DNA of 64,000 nucleotides, from NCBI RefSeq assembly GCF_030679875.1, contig NZ_JAUXSP010000009.1, positions 62,001 to 126,000 on the forward strand, in the 5' to 3' direction. Below the pieces are notes generated by a model. That model did no database searches, was not told the origin of the DNA, and was given only the letters and a program-made list of their open reading frames with translations. This document shows positions 34,562-43,014 of this stretch, in pieces. The translations under genes were made by a program, and so were the position numbers. Within the stretch, counting starts at the first letter, position 1; the number at the start of each line of letters is the position of its first letter. Source of the stretch: Phenylobacterium sp. Its GTDB lineage: Bacteria > Pseudomonadota > Alphaproteobacteria > Caulobacterales > Caulobacteraceae.

Positions 34562-36091
34562 TTGGCCCAGAATTCATCGGGCGTCAGCGAGCGGCTGCCG
34601 TTCAAAACCAAGCTCGCCTTCGGAGTCGGCAGCGGCGCGGAGTCCATCGCGCTCTTCTCCGTCGGCTCCTACGCCATGCTCTACTACAATCAGGTCCTGG
34701 GGCTGGAGGCGCACCTGGCGGGCCTCGCCATCTCGGCCAGCCTGTTTCTGGACGGGATCTCCGACCCCCTGGTGGGCTCGATCTCCGACCGGACCAAGTC
34801 CCGCTGGGGCCGGCGCCACATCTACATGTTCTTCGCCCCCATCCCCATCGTGCTGTCGCTGTGGGCGGTGTTCAATCCGCCGGACGGCCTGGGCACCTGG
34901 GCCCTGTTCTCCTGGTTCGCCGTGACCGTCGTCATGCTGCGCCAGTCGATGACCTTCTATCACACCCCCCATATGGCCTTGGGCAGCGAGCTCAGTCGCG
35001 ACTACACCGAGCGCTCTAAGGTGATGGCCTATAACAGCTTCTTCACCTGGGCCGGGGCGGCGGCCACCACCTGGATCGCGCTGAGCTACTTCTTCAAGGC
35101 CACCCCTGAATATCCCCGCGGCCTGCTTAATCCCGAGCCCTATGGCGCCTTCTCGGTGGTGCTGGGGGGCATCGCCCTGGCTTTGCTGGCGGCCTCAGCC
35201 TGGTTCACCCGCGACCGCATCCCCTACCTGCCCAAGCCGGCGGAAAACCTGCCGAAATACAGCCCGCTCGAGTTCTTCAAGGACATGGGCAAGGCCTTCA
35301 ATAACATCAACTATGTCTGGCTGCTGATCGCCTACTTCTTCCTCAGCATGATGATTGGCCTGCGCGGTGGCCTGCACCTCTATACCAACACCTACTATTG
35401 GGGCCTGGGGTCGGAGCAGATCCGGTTCTTCGTCATCGGCTCCTTCGCCGGCTACCTCTCGGCCTTCCTGTTCGCCGCGGCCCTGCACGGCAAGTTCGAC
35501 AAGAAGGCGACCATCATCGTCTCGGCCGTCGTTTACGCTCTGGCCCCGTCCATCCCGATCCTGATGGGCTTCGCCGGCACGTTGACGCCACAGACCCCGA
35601 ACCTGCTGGCCATCCTCATCGCGTTCTCGGTGCTCAGCTACGGCGCGGCCAGCGTGCTCTCGATCAGCATCATGTCGGCCCTGGCCGATATCGCCGACGA
35701 GAACGAGCTGAAGTTCGGCCTGCGCCAGGAAGGGGTGCTCTATTCCACCCGCGCCCTGTTCGCCAAGGTCGACCAGGCCATCGGCGCGGCCCTGGCCGGC
35801 TTCGTCCTGACCCTGATCTCATTTCCTGTCCGGGCCCAGGTGGGCCAGGTGCCGGCCGAGGTGATCTGGAACCTCGCCCTCTGGGACGGGATTCTGGCCG
35901 GCGTTCCGGGCTTCATCGCGGTCTTCTTCTACGCCCGCTACAAGATCACCCGGGCCAGCTACGAGACCACCAAGGCCGCCCTGGCCGAGCGCCGCGCCGC
36001 CACCCTCGCCCCCCAGGCGACGGCCGTCTCAGCCGCCATCGATGTGGCCGAACCCCTGGTTCCGCCCGTCGCGCCCCGACCGGCCGAGTAG
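34562..36091 (+). CDS. GPH-type sugar:cation symporter (MFS_2)
   Basis: A 509-residue membrane transporter of the glycoside-pentoside-hexuronide family. Typical MelB-like motifs are LPFKTKLAFGVGSGAESIA near the start, DGISDPLVGSISDRTKSRWGRRHIYMF (cation-site Asp and motif A-like loop), and FYHTPHMALGSELSRDYTERSKVMAYNSFF. It would import a glycoside or hexuronide with Na+ or H+. The start is TTG 34562, supported by GGGGAGG 9 nt upstream. The protein ends with a long hydrophilic Ala/Pro tail. No sugar-catabolic gene is adjacent. Confidence 0.9.
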   Translation: MAQNSSGVSERLPFKTKLAFGVGSGAESIALFSVGSYAMLYYNQVLGLEAHLAGLAISASLFLDGISDPLVGSISDRTKSRWGRRHIYMFFAPIPIVLSLWAVFNPPDGLGTWALFSWFAVTVVMLRQSMTFYHTPHMALGSELSRDYTERSKVMAYNSFFTWAGAAATTWIALSYFFKATPEYPRGLLNPEPYGAFSVVLGGIALALLAASAWFTRDRIPYLPKPAENLPKYSPLEFFKDMGKAFNNINYVWLLIAYFFLSMMIGLRGGLHLYTNTYYWGLGSEQIRFFVIGSFAGYLSAFLFAAALHGKFDKKATIIVSAVVYALAPSIPILMGFAGTLTPQTPNLLAILIAFSVLSYGAASVLSISIMSALADIADENELKFGLRQEGVLYSTRALFAKVDQAIGAALAGFVLTLISFPVRAQVGQVPAEVIWNLALWDGILAGVPGFIAVFFYARYKITRASYETTKAALAERRAATLAPQATAVSAAIDVAEPLVPPVAPRPAE

Positions 36092-36113
36092 CCGAGCAGC
36101 CGACCACGAAAAA

Positions 36114-36139
36114 GGGCCCCCGCAAACCTGCGGGGGCCC
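36114..36139 (-). terminator. Terminator between convergent symporter and fasciclin genes
   Basis: GGGCCCCCGCA (36114-36124) pairs with TGCGGGGGCCC (36129-36139), an 11-bp perfect stem with a 4-nt loop. On the minus strand it is followed by TTTTTCG, so it is a strong terminator for the fasciclin gene; on the plus strand the T content is weaker. Confidence 0.85.
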
Positions 36140-36166
36140 TCCTCTCGTCGCGTTGATCAGCCAGCC

Positions 36167-36757
36167 TTAGGCGGCGGGCATGATCACGGTGTCGATCACG
36201 TGGATCACGCCGTTGGACTGGTCGAGATCGGTAGCCGTCACCATAGCGGTGCCGCCCTGGGCGTCGGTCAGTTGCACGCCGCCGTTGACCACGGAGGCTT
36301 TCAGCTCTTCGCCCTGAACCGTCGTCAGGGTCGCCGTGCCGCCGCCGGCCTCGATCGCGGCCATGATGTCGGCGGCCATCAGTTCGCCAGACACCACGTG
36401 GTAGGTCAGGATCTTGGTCAGCTGGTCCTTGGAGGCAGGCTGCACCAAGGTGTCCACCGTGCCGGCCGGCAGCTTTTCAAAGGCCGCATTGGTCGGGGCG
36501 AAGACCGTGAACGGGCCAGGACCCGACAGGGTCTCCACCAGGTCAGCGGCTTGGACGGCGGTCACCAGGGTGGTGTGATCAGGCGAGGCCTGGGCGCCGG
36601 CGACGATGTTGGTCTGGGCCATGGCCGGCTCAGCGGCCGCCATCGGCTCGGCTTCCGGCGCAGCGGCGGTGTCTTCAGCTTGCGAGCATGCCGACAGGGT
36701 CAGGGCCAGGACGAGCGCGGAGGCCCCGGCGAGCATACGGAATTTCGGTTCGGTCAT
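36167..36757 (-). CDS. Fasciclin-domain lipoprotein
   Basis: A 196-residue exported lipoprotein: leader with lipobox LSAC (Cys about residue 24), an Ala/Glu/Met-rich linker, and one FAS1 domain (residues about 55-195). FAS1 blocks are visible: TVFAPTNAAFEKLPAGT, LTKILTYHVVSGELMAADI, and the end NGVIHVIDTVIMP. Such proteins mediate adhesion or envelope interactions. An EcfG-like promoter about 115 bp upstream suggests general-stress control, and a strong terminator follows. Confidence 0.93.
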   Translation of the reverse strand: MTEPKFRMLAGASALVLALTLSACSQAEDTAAAPEAEPMAAAEPAMAQTNIVAGAQASPDHTTLVTAVQAADLVETLSGPGPFTVFAPTNAAFEKLPAGTVDTLVQPASKDQLTKILTYHVVSGELMAADIMAAIEAGGGTATLTTVQGEELKASVVNGGVQLTDAQGGTAMVTATDLDQSNGVIHVIDTVIMPAA

Positions 36758-37057
36758 GGACAGTCCCTCGGATTGGCGCGGCGCGATGGGCGCAGCGTCT
36801 TAGAAGGGGTACGAGACCGGCCCCCACCCCGGATGCGCGAACCTTAAGACTTTTTCGCGCACTCCGGGCAGAACGCCGCCATTGTCACGCCTGTTCCATG
36901 TTTTGCGGAATAGGCCGGTCAAAGGCGGTTGGCCGATGGTCGGATCGGCCGCCAAATCCCTCAGTTGGCGGTGGTTTTGGCCGCAAACCCGGGTTTCCCT
37001 TTCACCGAACGCGCTCTAGGGTCCGATCCCTTCTCATTTTGATCACGGGCGCCGCCC
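36758..37057. other. 300-bp divergent intergenic region
   Basis: It separates the leftward fasciclin gene from the rightward ABC exporter operon. It contains the EcfG-like promoter at 36872-36897. A TTCC-N9-GGAA inverted repeat begins at 36895, and a short AT-rich stretch (TCATTTTGATCA) lies about 25 bp before the ABC start. No gene is seen. Confidence 0.5.
36872..36897 (-). promoter_or_regulatory. EcfG/SigT-type stress promoter of the fasciclin gene
   Basis: On the minus strand GGAAC (36897-36893) and CGTT (36875-36872) are separated by 17 nt. This is the consensus of general-stress sigma factor EcfG, called SigT in Caulobacter. Transcription would start near 36865, giving a leader of about 110 nt. 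Confidence 0.55.
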
Positions 37058-38050
37058 ATGCCACAGATCCTCGTCGAGGACCTGGCCAAGACCTATCGCG
37101 TCGCCGAGCGCGATCCCGGCCTGCTGGGCGCGGTCAAGGGTCTGGTCCATCGCCGCCACCGCACGGTCGAGGCCCTGCGGAACGTCTCCTTTTCCCTGGA
37201 GGCGGGCGAACTGCTGGGCTTCATCGGACCCAATGGCGCGGGCAAGTCCACGACCATCAAGATCCTGTCGGGCATCCTGAAGCCGGACTCAGGGACGGTG
37301 GTGGTCAACGGCCTCGTCCCCTTCGCCGACCGCATCGCCCATGTCTCGAGGATCGGCGTGGTGTTTGGTCAGCGCACCCAGCTCTGGTGGGACCTGCCGG
37401 TCTCCGAGGGCTTCGACCTGCTCGCCGACATCTACCGCGTCGAGCCCGCCCGCTACCGCGCCAATCGCGACGAGCTGGTCGCCCTGCTGCGCCTCGATCG
37501 CGTGCTGGACCAGCCGGTGCGCCAGCTGTCGCTCGGCCAGCGGATGCGCGCCGAGATCGCCGCGGCCCTGCTGCACGAGCCTGACATCCTGTTCCTGGAC
37601 GAACCGACCATCGGCCTGGACGCGCCCTCCAAGCTCGCCGTCCGCGAGGTGGTCCGCCGGCTGAACCGCGAGCGAGGCGTCACCGTCCTGCTCACCACCC
37701 ACGACATGCACGACATTGAAGCCCTGGCGCAGCGGGTCATCGTCATCGGCCACGGACAGGTCCTGGCCGACAGCCCGTTTGAGACCCTGCGCGCCAATGT
37801 CCTGGCCGAGCGGCGCCTGATCATCGACTTCGCCCACGAGGCGCCCGACCTCGACATCCCTGGCGTCGAGGTCCGCAGCCGCAAGGGCCAGACCCTGGAG
37901 CTCGCCTTCGACCCGGCCCGAACGCCGACGCCGACCTTGATCGCCGCCATCGCCGCGACCCACGAGGTGGTCGACATCCATGTGGGCGAGCCGGCCATCG
38001 AAGAGGTCATCGCCCGCTTCTACGACCTGCATGGCGCAGGCGAGGGCTGA
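37058..38050 (+). CDS. ABC-2 type exporter ATP-binding protein
   Basis: A 330-residue ATPase. Walker A GFIGPNGAGKSTTIKIL (about residues 54-70), Q-loop GQRTQLWWDLP, signature LSLGQRMRAEIAAALLHEP, Walker B ILFLDEPTIGLD and switch His TTHDMHD are all present. A C-terminal extension of about 90 residues (LIIDFAHEAPDLDIPGVEV) is typical of this exporter subgroup. It drives the two permeases encoded next, 8 bp and then 6 bp apart. The transported substrate is not known. Confidence 0.95.
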   Translation: MPQILVEDLAKTYRVAERDPGLLGAVKGLVHRRHRTVEALRNVSFSLEAGELLGFIGPNGAGKSTTIKILSGILKPDSGTVVVNGLVPFADRIAHVSRIGVVFGQRTQLWWDLPVSEGFDLLADIYRVEPARYRANRDELVALLRLDRVLDQPVRQLSLGQRMRAEIAAALLHEPDILFLDEPTIGLDAPSKLAVREVVRRLNRERGVTVLLTTHDMHDIEALAQRVIVIGHGQVLADSPFETLRANVLAERRLIIDFAHEAPDLDIPGVEVRSRKGQTLELAFDPARTPTPTLIAAIAATHEVVDIHVGEPAIEEVIARFYDLHGAGEG

Positions 38051-38058
38051 GCCGCATC

Positions 38059-38892
38059 ATGGACTCCGCCCGCCCCTACCTCGCCGCCTTTTCCAGCCGC
38101 TTCCTGCTGATGCTGCAGTATCGCGCCGCGGCCATTGCGGGGTTCGCCACCCAGTGCTGGTGGGGGGGGATCAAGGTCATGATCTATGCGGCTTTCTTTG
38201 CTGCGGCTCCCGCCGCTGCGGCCGCCTCGCCCATGAGCCTGACCCAGGTCATCACCTACACCTGGCTCGCCCAGGCCCTGCTGGCGCTCACCCCCTGGAG
38301 CGCCGACCCGGAGGTGGCGCTTTCGGTGCGCACAGGTTCTGTCGCCTATGACCGTCTGCGGCCGGTGGACACCTACAGCCTGTGGTACGTCCGGGGCGCC
38401 GCCTGGATGGCCTCGCGGGCGCTTCCCCGGGCGGCCCTGATGTTGCTGGGGGCGGGCCTCGTCCTGCCGCTCATCGGCCTGTCGGACTGGGCCTGGAAGC
38501 CGCCGCCGACCCTCGCCGCCGCCACAGCCTTCGCCATCTCCTTGCCGCTCGCCCTGGCGCTTTCCAGCGCCTTTCTGATGATCGTCAACATCATCGTCGC
38601 CGCCACCCTCACCGACCGCGGGATCAACGTGCTGTTCAACAGCCTGATCATCGTCTTCTCCGGTAACCTCCTGCCCCTGGCCCTCTATCCCGACTGGGCG
38701 CAGACGGCCCTGCTGATGCAGCCCTTCGCCGGCATGATGGACATTCCCCTGCGCCTCTATGTCGGCCAGCTGAGTGGGACCGACGCCCTGCTCGGCCTCG
38801 GTCTGCAGGTCTTCTGGACGACGGTTCTGGTGCTCGTCGGCCGCCTCGCCATGGGTCGCGTCATGCGCCGCCTGGAAGTTCAGGGGGGCTAG
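38059..38892 (+). CDS. ABC-2 type exporter permease (first)
   Basis: A 277-residue inner-membrane protein with about six helices (YRAAAIAGFATQCWWGGIKVMIYAAFFA; VITYTWLAQALLALTPW; AFLMIVNIIVAATLTDRGINVLFNSLIIVFSGNLLPLALYP). The sequence and length fit the ABC2_membrane_6 family, whose members work as pairs with one ATPase. The VRTGSVAYDRLRPVDTYSLWYVRG loop is characteristic of the group. It is part of a three-gene operon. Confidence 0.9.
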   Translation: MDSARPYLAAFSSRFLLMLQYRAAAIAGFATQCWWGGIKVMIYAAFFAAAPAAAAASPMSLTQVITYTWLAQALLALTPWSADPEVALSVRTGSVAYDRLRPVDTYSLWYVRGAAWMASRALPRAALMLLGAGLVLPLIGLSDWAWKPPPTLAAATAFAISLPLALALSSAFLMIVNIIVAATLTDRGINVLFNSLIIVFSGNLLPLALYPDWAQTALLMQPFAGMMDIPLRLYVGQLSGTDALLGLGLQVFWTTVLVLVGRLAMGRVMRRLEVQGG

Positions 38893-38898
38893 GGCACG

Positions 38899-39702
38899 AT
38901 GAACAGCGCAGCCCTCGTCCTCCGCTATTTCAGCGCCTCCCTGCGCAGCCAGCTGCAGTATCCCGGCTCGGCCATCATGCTGGGGATCGGCGCCTTCCTG
39001 ACCACCATCATCGACATGCTGGCGGCCTGGGCCCTGTTCGACCGCTTCGGTCAGGTCCAAGGCTGGGGTCTGGGGCACATCGCCGTCTTCTACGGGGTGG
39101 TCTCCACAAGCTTCGCCCTGACCGACTTCTTCACCCGCGGCTTCGACGTGTTCGGCAATGAGTTCGTCAAGACCGGCGCCTTCGACCGCATCCTGCTGCG
39201 CCCGCGCTCCCCGGCCCTTCAACTGGTGGGCTACGAGTTTCGGCTCAGTCGCTTTGGCCGCCTGGCCCAGGCCCTGTTGGTGCTGTTCGTCGGCGCCGCG
39301 GTCGTGGGTGTCGACTGGACGCCGGACAAGGCGCTGCTGCTGGTCTGGACGATCACCGGCGGCGTGGCCCTGTTCACCGGCCTCCTGGTCCTCCAGGCCA
39401 GCTTCGCCTTCTGGACCACCGAGAGCCTGGAGGTGTTCAACGTCCTGACCTACGGCGGCATCCAGGCCGCCCAGTTTCCCTTGAGCCTCTATGCCGGCTG
39501 GTTCCGCAACTTCCTGATCTTCGTCGTGCCCCTCGGCTGCGTGGCCTACTATCCGGTCCTGGCGATCCTTGGCCAGCCCGACCCCCTGGGCGCCCCCGAC
39601 TGGTGGCTCCCCACCGCGCCAGCCATGGGCTTTCTCTTCCTGGCCATTTCCTTCCTCGCCTGGCGGCTGGGGATCGCCCGCTACACCTCGACGGGGAGTT
39701 GA
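38899..39702 (+). CDS. ABC-2 type exporter permease (second)
   Basis: A 267-residue permease of the same ABC2_membrane_6 family, about six helices. Family blocks are FGNEFVKTGAFDRILLRPRSPALQLVGYEFRLSR, FWTTESLEVFNVLTYGGIQAAQFPL and VVPLGCVAYYPVLAILG. The two permeases and the ATPase form one exporter. It starts 6 bp after the first permease. Confidence 0.92.
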   Translation: MNSAALVLRYFSASLRSQLQYPGSAIMLGIGAFLTTIIDMLAAWALFDRFGQVQGWGLGHIAVFYGVVSTSFALTDFFTRGFDVFGNEFVKTGAFDRILLRPRSPALQLVGYEFRLSRFGRLAQALLVLFVGAAVVGVDWTPDKALLLVWTITGGVALFTGLLVLQASFAFWTTESLEVFNVLTYGGIQAAQFPLSLYAGWFRNFLIFVVPLGCVAYYPVLAILGQPDPLGAPDWWLPTAPAMGFLFLAISFLAWRLGIARYTSTGS

Positions 39703-39737
39703 GGCCTGCTGGCGCAGGAGGCGCGAATTTGCTATAT

Positions 39738-39753
39738 GACCATCTAGATAGTC
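39738..39753 (+). promoter_or_regulatory. Palindromic operator of the Phd/VapC pair
   Basis: GAC-c-ATCTAGAT-a-GTC is a 16-bp near-perfect palindrome with an 8-bp perfect core, 11 bp before the antitoxin ATG. A TATATG sequence just upstream could be the -10 box. Toxin-antitoxin complexes repress their operon at such sites. Confidence 0.6.
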
Positions 39754-39764
39754 AGGAGCGAAGA

Positions 39765-40007
39765 ATGAGCGCCATCAGCCTCGCCGAGGCGAAAGCCCAT
39801 CTCAGCGAACTGGTGGACCGGGTGGAAGCTGGAGAGTCCATTGAGATCACGCGCCGCGGCAAGCGGGTCGCCCGCCTGACGGCGTCTGACCAGCCGCGAA
39901 AAGCCGTCGATCTGGCCGCCCTCCAGGCCCTGACCCTGTCGCTTCGTCCAGCCGACCAGGACGCAGCCAATCTCGTGCGGGCCATGCGCGATGACGAGCG
40001 CTATTGA
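39765..40007 (+). CDS. Phd/YefM family antitoxin
   Basis: An 80-residue antitoxin. The N-terminal DNA-binding and dimerisation part [38 protein letters not shown] is the Phd/YefM hallmark. The C-terminal 35 residues would wrap the toxin. The stop overlaps the toxin start (TTGA), a standard antitoxin-toxin coupling. An operator palindrome precedes it. Confidence 0.92.
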   Translation: MSAISLAEAKAHLSELVDRVEAGESIEITRRGKRVARLTASDQPRKAVDLAALQALTLSLRPADQDAANLVRAMRDDERY

Positions 40008-40432
40008 GAGCCTATGCCGACACCTCGGTGATCATCGCGGCGCTCTCCAATGAAGCCGCGACGGGACGGGCCCAGGGCTGGCTCGTCGCCCAGAGCCCCG
40101 GTGACCTGCTGATCAGCGACTGGACCTTGACCGAGGTCTCTTCCGCCCTGTCGATCAAGCTGCGAACCGGGCAGATCACCCTGGACCAGCGCGCCGCTTC
40201 ACTGGCTCAATTCCGCCTGTTGGTCGCCGAGAGCTTCATCCTGCTGCCAGTGACGTCCGCGCAATTCCAGGCCGCCGCGCGGTTTGTCGACCAGCACCAG
40301 CTCGGCCTTCGTAGTGGCGACGCCCTTCATCTGGCTGCGGCGTCCGCAGCCGGCGCCGCGGTCCACACACTGGATCACCGCATGGCCCAGGCCGGACCAG
40401 AGCTCGGCGTTCCCACCGAGCTCCTGGCCTAA
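40004..40432 (+). CDS. vapC: PIN-domain (VapC family) toxin
   Basis: A 142-residue PIN-domain ribonuclease. The metal-binding acidic residues are in [11 protein letters not shown] (Asp about residue 6), LTEVSSAL (Glu about residue 45), and [15 protein letters not shown] plus TLDHRM near the C terminus. It would cleave a tRNA or other RNA when its Phd-type antitoxin is lost. The TTG start at 40004 is fixed by overlap with the antitoxin stop. Confidence 0.92.
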   Translation: MRAYADTSVIIAALSNEAATGRAQGWLVAQSPGDLLISDWTLTEVSSALSIKLRTGQITLDQRAASLAQFRLLVAESFILLPVTSAQFQAAARFVDQHQLGLRSGDALHLAAASAAGAAVHTLDHRMAQAGPELGVPTELLA

Positions 40433-40437
40433 GCCGC

Positions 40438-41442
40438 CTACTCTGCGGCCATCAGCACCCGGCCGGCCGTGAAAGAGGTCTTCTCGGCGAGGCTGGCCTT
40501 GGCGGCCTCGTACTCAGCGGCCAGGCGGGCCACCAGCTCGCCGGCGCCGAGGATCTCGTCCACCGCGCCGATGCCCTGGCCGCAGCCCCAGATGTCCTTC
40601 CAGGCCTTGGCCTTGGTGTTGCCGCCGGAGCCGAAGTTCATCTTTGACGGATCAGCTTGCGGCAGGTTGTCGGGGTCGAGACCCGCGGCCAGAATCGAGG
40701 GGCGCAGATAGTTGCCGTGCACGCCAGTGAACAGGTTCGAATAGACGATGTCCTCGCCGGAGCTCTCGACGATCATGTCCTTGTAGCCCTGGGCGGCGTT
40801 GGCCTCCTTGGTCGCGATGAAGGCCGAGCCGATATAGGCCAGGTCCGCCCCCATGGCCTGGGCGCCCAGCACCGCGGCCCCATTGGCGATAGCGCCCGAG
40901 AGCGCGATGGGGCCGTCGAACCAGGTCCGCAGCTCCTGGATCAGGGCGAAGGGCGACAGCGCCCCGGCATGGCCGCCGGCGCCCGCCGCCACAGGGATCA
41001 GGCCGTCGGCGCCCTTTTCGACCGCCTTGCGGGCGAAGCGGTCATTGATGACGTCGTGCATGACGATGCCGCCATAGGCGTGCACCGACTGGTTCACATC
41101 CTCCCGGGCGCCGAGCGAGGTGATGATGATCGGGACCTTGTACTTGGCCGCCATCTCTACATCGTGCTCCAGCCGGTCGTTGGTGCGATGGACAATCTGG
41201 TTCACCGCAAAAGGCGCGGACGGCAGGTCCGGATTCTTGGCGTCCCAGGCCGCCAGCTCCTCGGTGATCTGCGCCAGCCACTCGTCCAGCTGGCTCGCCG
41301 GCCGCGCGTTGAGCGCCGGAAACGACCCGACGATGCCCGCCTTGCACTGGGCGATCACCAGCTCCGGGTTCGAGATGATGAACAGGGGCGAGGCGATGAC
41401 CGGCAGGCGCAGGCGGTCACGGAGAATCGGCGGCAGGGCCAT
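40438..41442 (-). CDS. Nitronate monooxygenase
   Basis: A 334-residue FMN enzyme of the 2-nitropropane dioxygenase family with a TIM-barrel layout. The N terminus LRLPVIASPLFIISNPELVIAQCKAGIVGSFPALNARP is typical. GADGLIPVAAGAGGHAGALSPFALIQE carries the flavin-phosphate and catalytic His region, and IALSGAIANGAAVLGAQAMGADLAYIGSAF follows. It oxidises toxic nitroalkanes or propionate-3-nitronate. ATG 41442 gives the conserved MALPPILRDRL start. It converges with the vapC gene, the stops being 5 bp apart. Confidence 0.93.
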   Translation of the reverse strand: MALPPILRDRLRLPVIASPLFIISNPELVIAQCKAGIVGSFPALNARPASQLDEWLAQITEELAAWDAKNPDLPSAPFAVNQIVHRTNDRLEHDVEMAAKYKVPIIITSLGAREDVNQSVHAYGGIVMHDVINDRFARKAVEKGADGLIPVAAGAGGHAGALSPFALIQELRTWFDGPIALSGAIANGAAVLGAQAMGADLAYIGSAFIATKEANAAQGYKDMIVESSGEDIVYSNLFTGVHGNYLRPSILAAGLDPDNLPQADPSKMNFGSGGNTKAKAWKDIWGCGQGIGAVDEILGAGELVARLAAEYEAAKASLAEKTSFTAGRVLMAAE

Positions 41443-41567
41443 GGGCGTTTCCTTGATCGGCAAATGTTCTAATTTACACCGTAAGCGACAACCCGCCTGC
41501 CTCACAAGCCAGAACCCTCCCCCGTCGCCGGGAGAGGGTCCTTTTTGCCTCCAGCCTCAGGCGCAGC

Positions 41568-42890
41568 CTAGATGGGCGGCGGTCCACCTTCGCGCTCGGC
41601 CTTGCGGGTCCAACGCTCCAGCAGGCGGTGGGCGGTCTCCCGGCCCCCGAAGCCAAAGGCGATGGCCGCCGCCACGGCCGCCGAGCCGAGGATCAGTCCG
41701 AAGGCCAGGATGACGATCTCATCGGCGATGCCCATGAACCGCAGGCCCATGGCCGTGGCCAGGGCGATGGTCGCCCAGCGCACGATGATCGAAGCGAACC
41801 CGTCGGCGCCGCCCGTGGAGCGGTCGATAAGCCGGGCCAGGAAGTTGCCCAGCAGAACGCCAATCGCGATGATCACGCCGCCAAACAGCACCTGGGCGCC
41901 CAGTCGGACCACCTCTTCCAGCATGGCGGCGACCGCCAGGAACGACAGCAACCGCGCCGCTTCGATGGCCGAGAACAGCATGATGGCCACCAACACGATC
42001 CGCGCCACCACCTTCGAGGGGGTGAGGCCGACCACCGCTGCGGGGGCGGTCGCGCCACCCACGGCGGCGGCCTGTTGATCCACCGGCGCATCCGCAGGCG
42101 CCACAGGCGTCACAGGGGTCGAGCCCCCGTAAGGCGCGGGGTGGGTCACGCCCGTCGACCACAGGCCCATCAGGCTGCGGTCAAAGCCGAGTGACGGCAG
42201 GATCTGCTCCACCAGGCTCGCGACCCAGCGGCCGATCACATAGGCGATAGCCAGAACGATCGCCGCCGCCAGGACCCGGGGGATGGCGTCAAGCACAACA
42301 GCCAGAACCGCCACCGCTGGATCTGAGATCGCTGCGATGCCCAGCTGCTCCAGGGCGGCGATGGTCACGGGGATGATGATCAGGACGAACACCAGAAGGC
42401 CGGCTGTACGGCCCAGATTCGTCGCCCCGGTCAGACGGCCGAGACCGGCCTTCTCAAGCCAGTAATCGACCCGCGCCGCGCTGAGCGCAGCCTCCACCAC
42501 CCGCCGCGCCAATGTGGCCACGACGAGGCCGACAAAGAAGATGACCGCGGCGCCCACAAGATTGGGCACATAGGACAGCACGCCCATGGTCAGGGCGTTC
42601 AAGGGGCCGACCACGCCGTTGAGCTGCAGGACGCTGAGCGCGGCGATCACCCCGATCAGCAGCACCAGCCAGTAGCCCAGCTGCCCGAGCTGATAACCCA
42701 AGGTCTCCTTGGGCTGCAGATTCCGATTGTGGCTGGCGGCGCCCGGGAAGCGGTCGATCAGCTTGGCGAGCCCCCACTGCACGGCCTTGGCGACAAAATG
42801 CGCCACGACGACGATGAGCAGGGCCGCCAGAATCCGTGGCCCCCAGAAGGCGAACAGCTCGCCCGCATTGTGAAATTGTATGGTGTCCAT
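41568..42890 (-). CDS. Mechanosensitive ion channel-like membrane protein (CmpX/TM-helix repeat type)
   Basis: A 440-residue inner-membrane protein with about nine to ten helices arranged as two similar halves. Each half contains the motif ILAALLIVVVAHFVAKAVQWGLAKLIDRFPG or VLAAAIVLAIAYVIGRWVASLVEQILPSLGF, and VRLGAQVLFGGVIIAIGVLLGNFLARLID. The C-terminal MscS-like pore helix has ASIIVRWATIALATAMGLRFMGIADEIVILAFGLILGSAAVAAAIAFGFGGRE. This is a CmpX-like channel involved in osmotic or membrane-stress responses. A Pro/Ala-rich linker lies near residues 250-290. It is divergent from mutA. Confidence 0.88.
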   Translation of the reverse strand: MDTIQFHNAGELFAFWGPRILAALLIVVVAHFVAKAVQWGLAKLIDRFPGAASHNRNLQPKETLGYQLGQLGYWLVLLIGVIAALSVLQLNGVVGPLNALTMGVLSYVPNLVGAAVIFFVGLVVATLARRVVEAALSAARVDYWLEKAGLGRLTGATNLGRTAGLLVFVLIIIPVTIAALEQLGIAAISDPAVAVLAVVLDAIPRVLAAAIVLAIAYVIGRWVASLVEQILPSLGFDRSLMGLWSTGVTHPAPYGGSTPVTPVAPADAPVDQQAAAVGGATAPAAVVGLTPSKVVARIVLVAIMLFSAIEAARLLSFLAVAAMLEEVVRLGAQVLFGGVIIAIGVLLGNFLARLIDRSTGGADGFASIIVRWATIALATAMGLRFMGIADEIVILAFGLILGSAAVAAAIAFGFGGRETAHRLLERWTRKAEREGGPPPI

Positions 42891-43014
42891 GTCTCTCCCC
42901 AGTCCAGGTTCACCTGTGACAACCATTCCCGGGCCCCGCCGTTCCGAGAAAGTCAGCCCAGGCGCCGTGACGGCGCCCTTGACGCTTCCCACGCCCCCGG
43001 CTCATCACAGGGTG

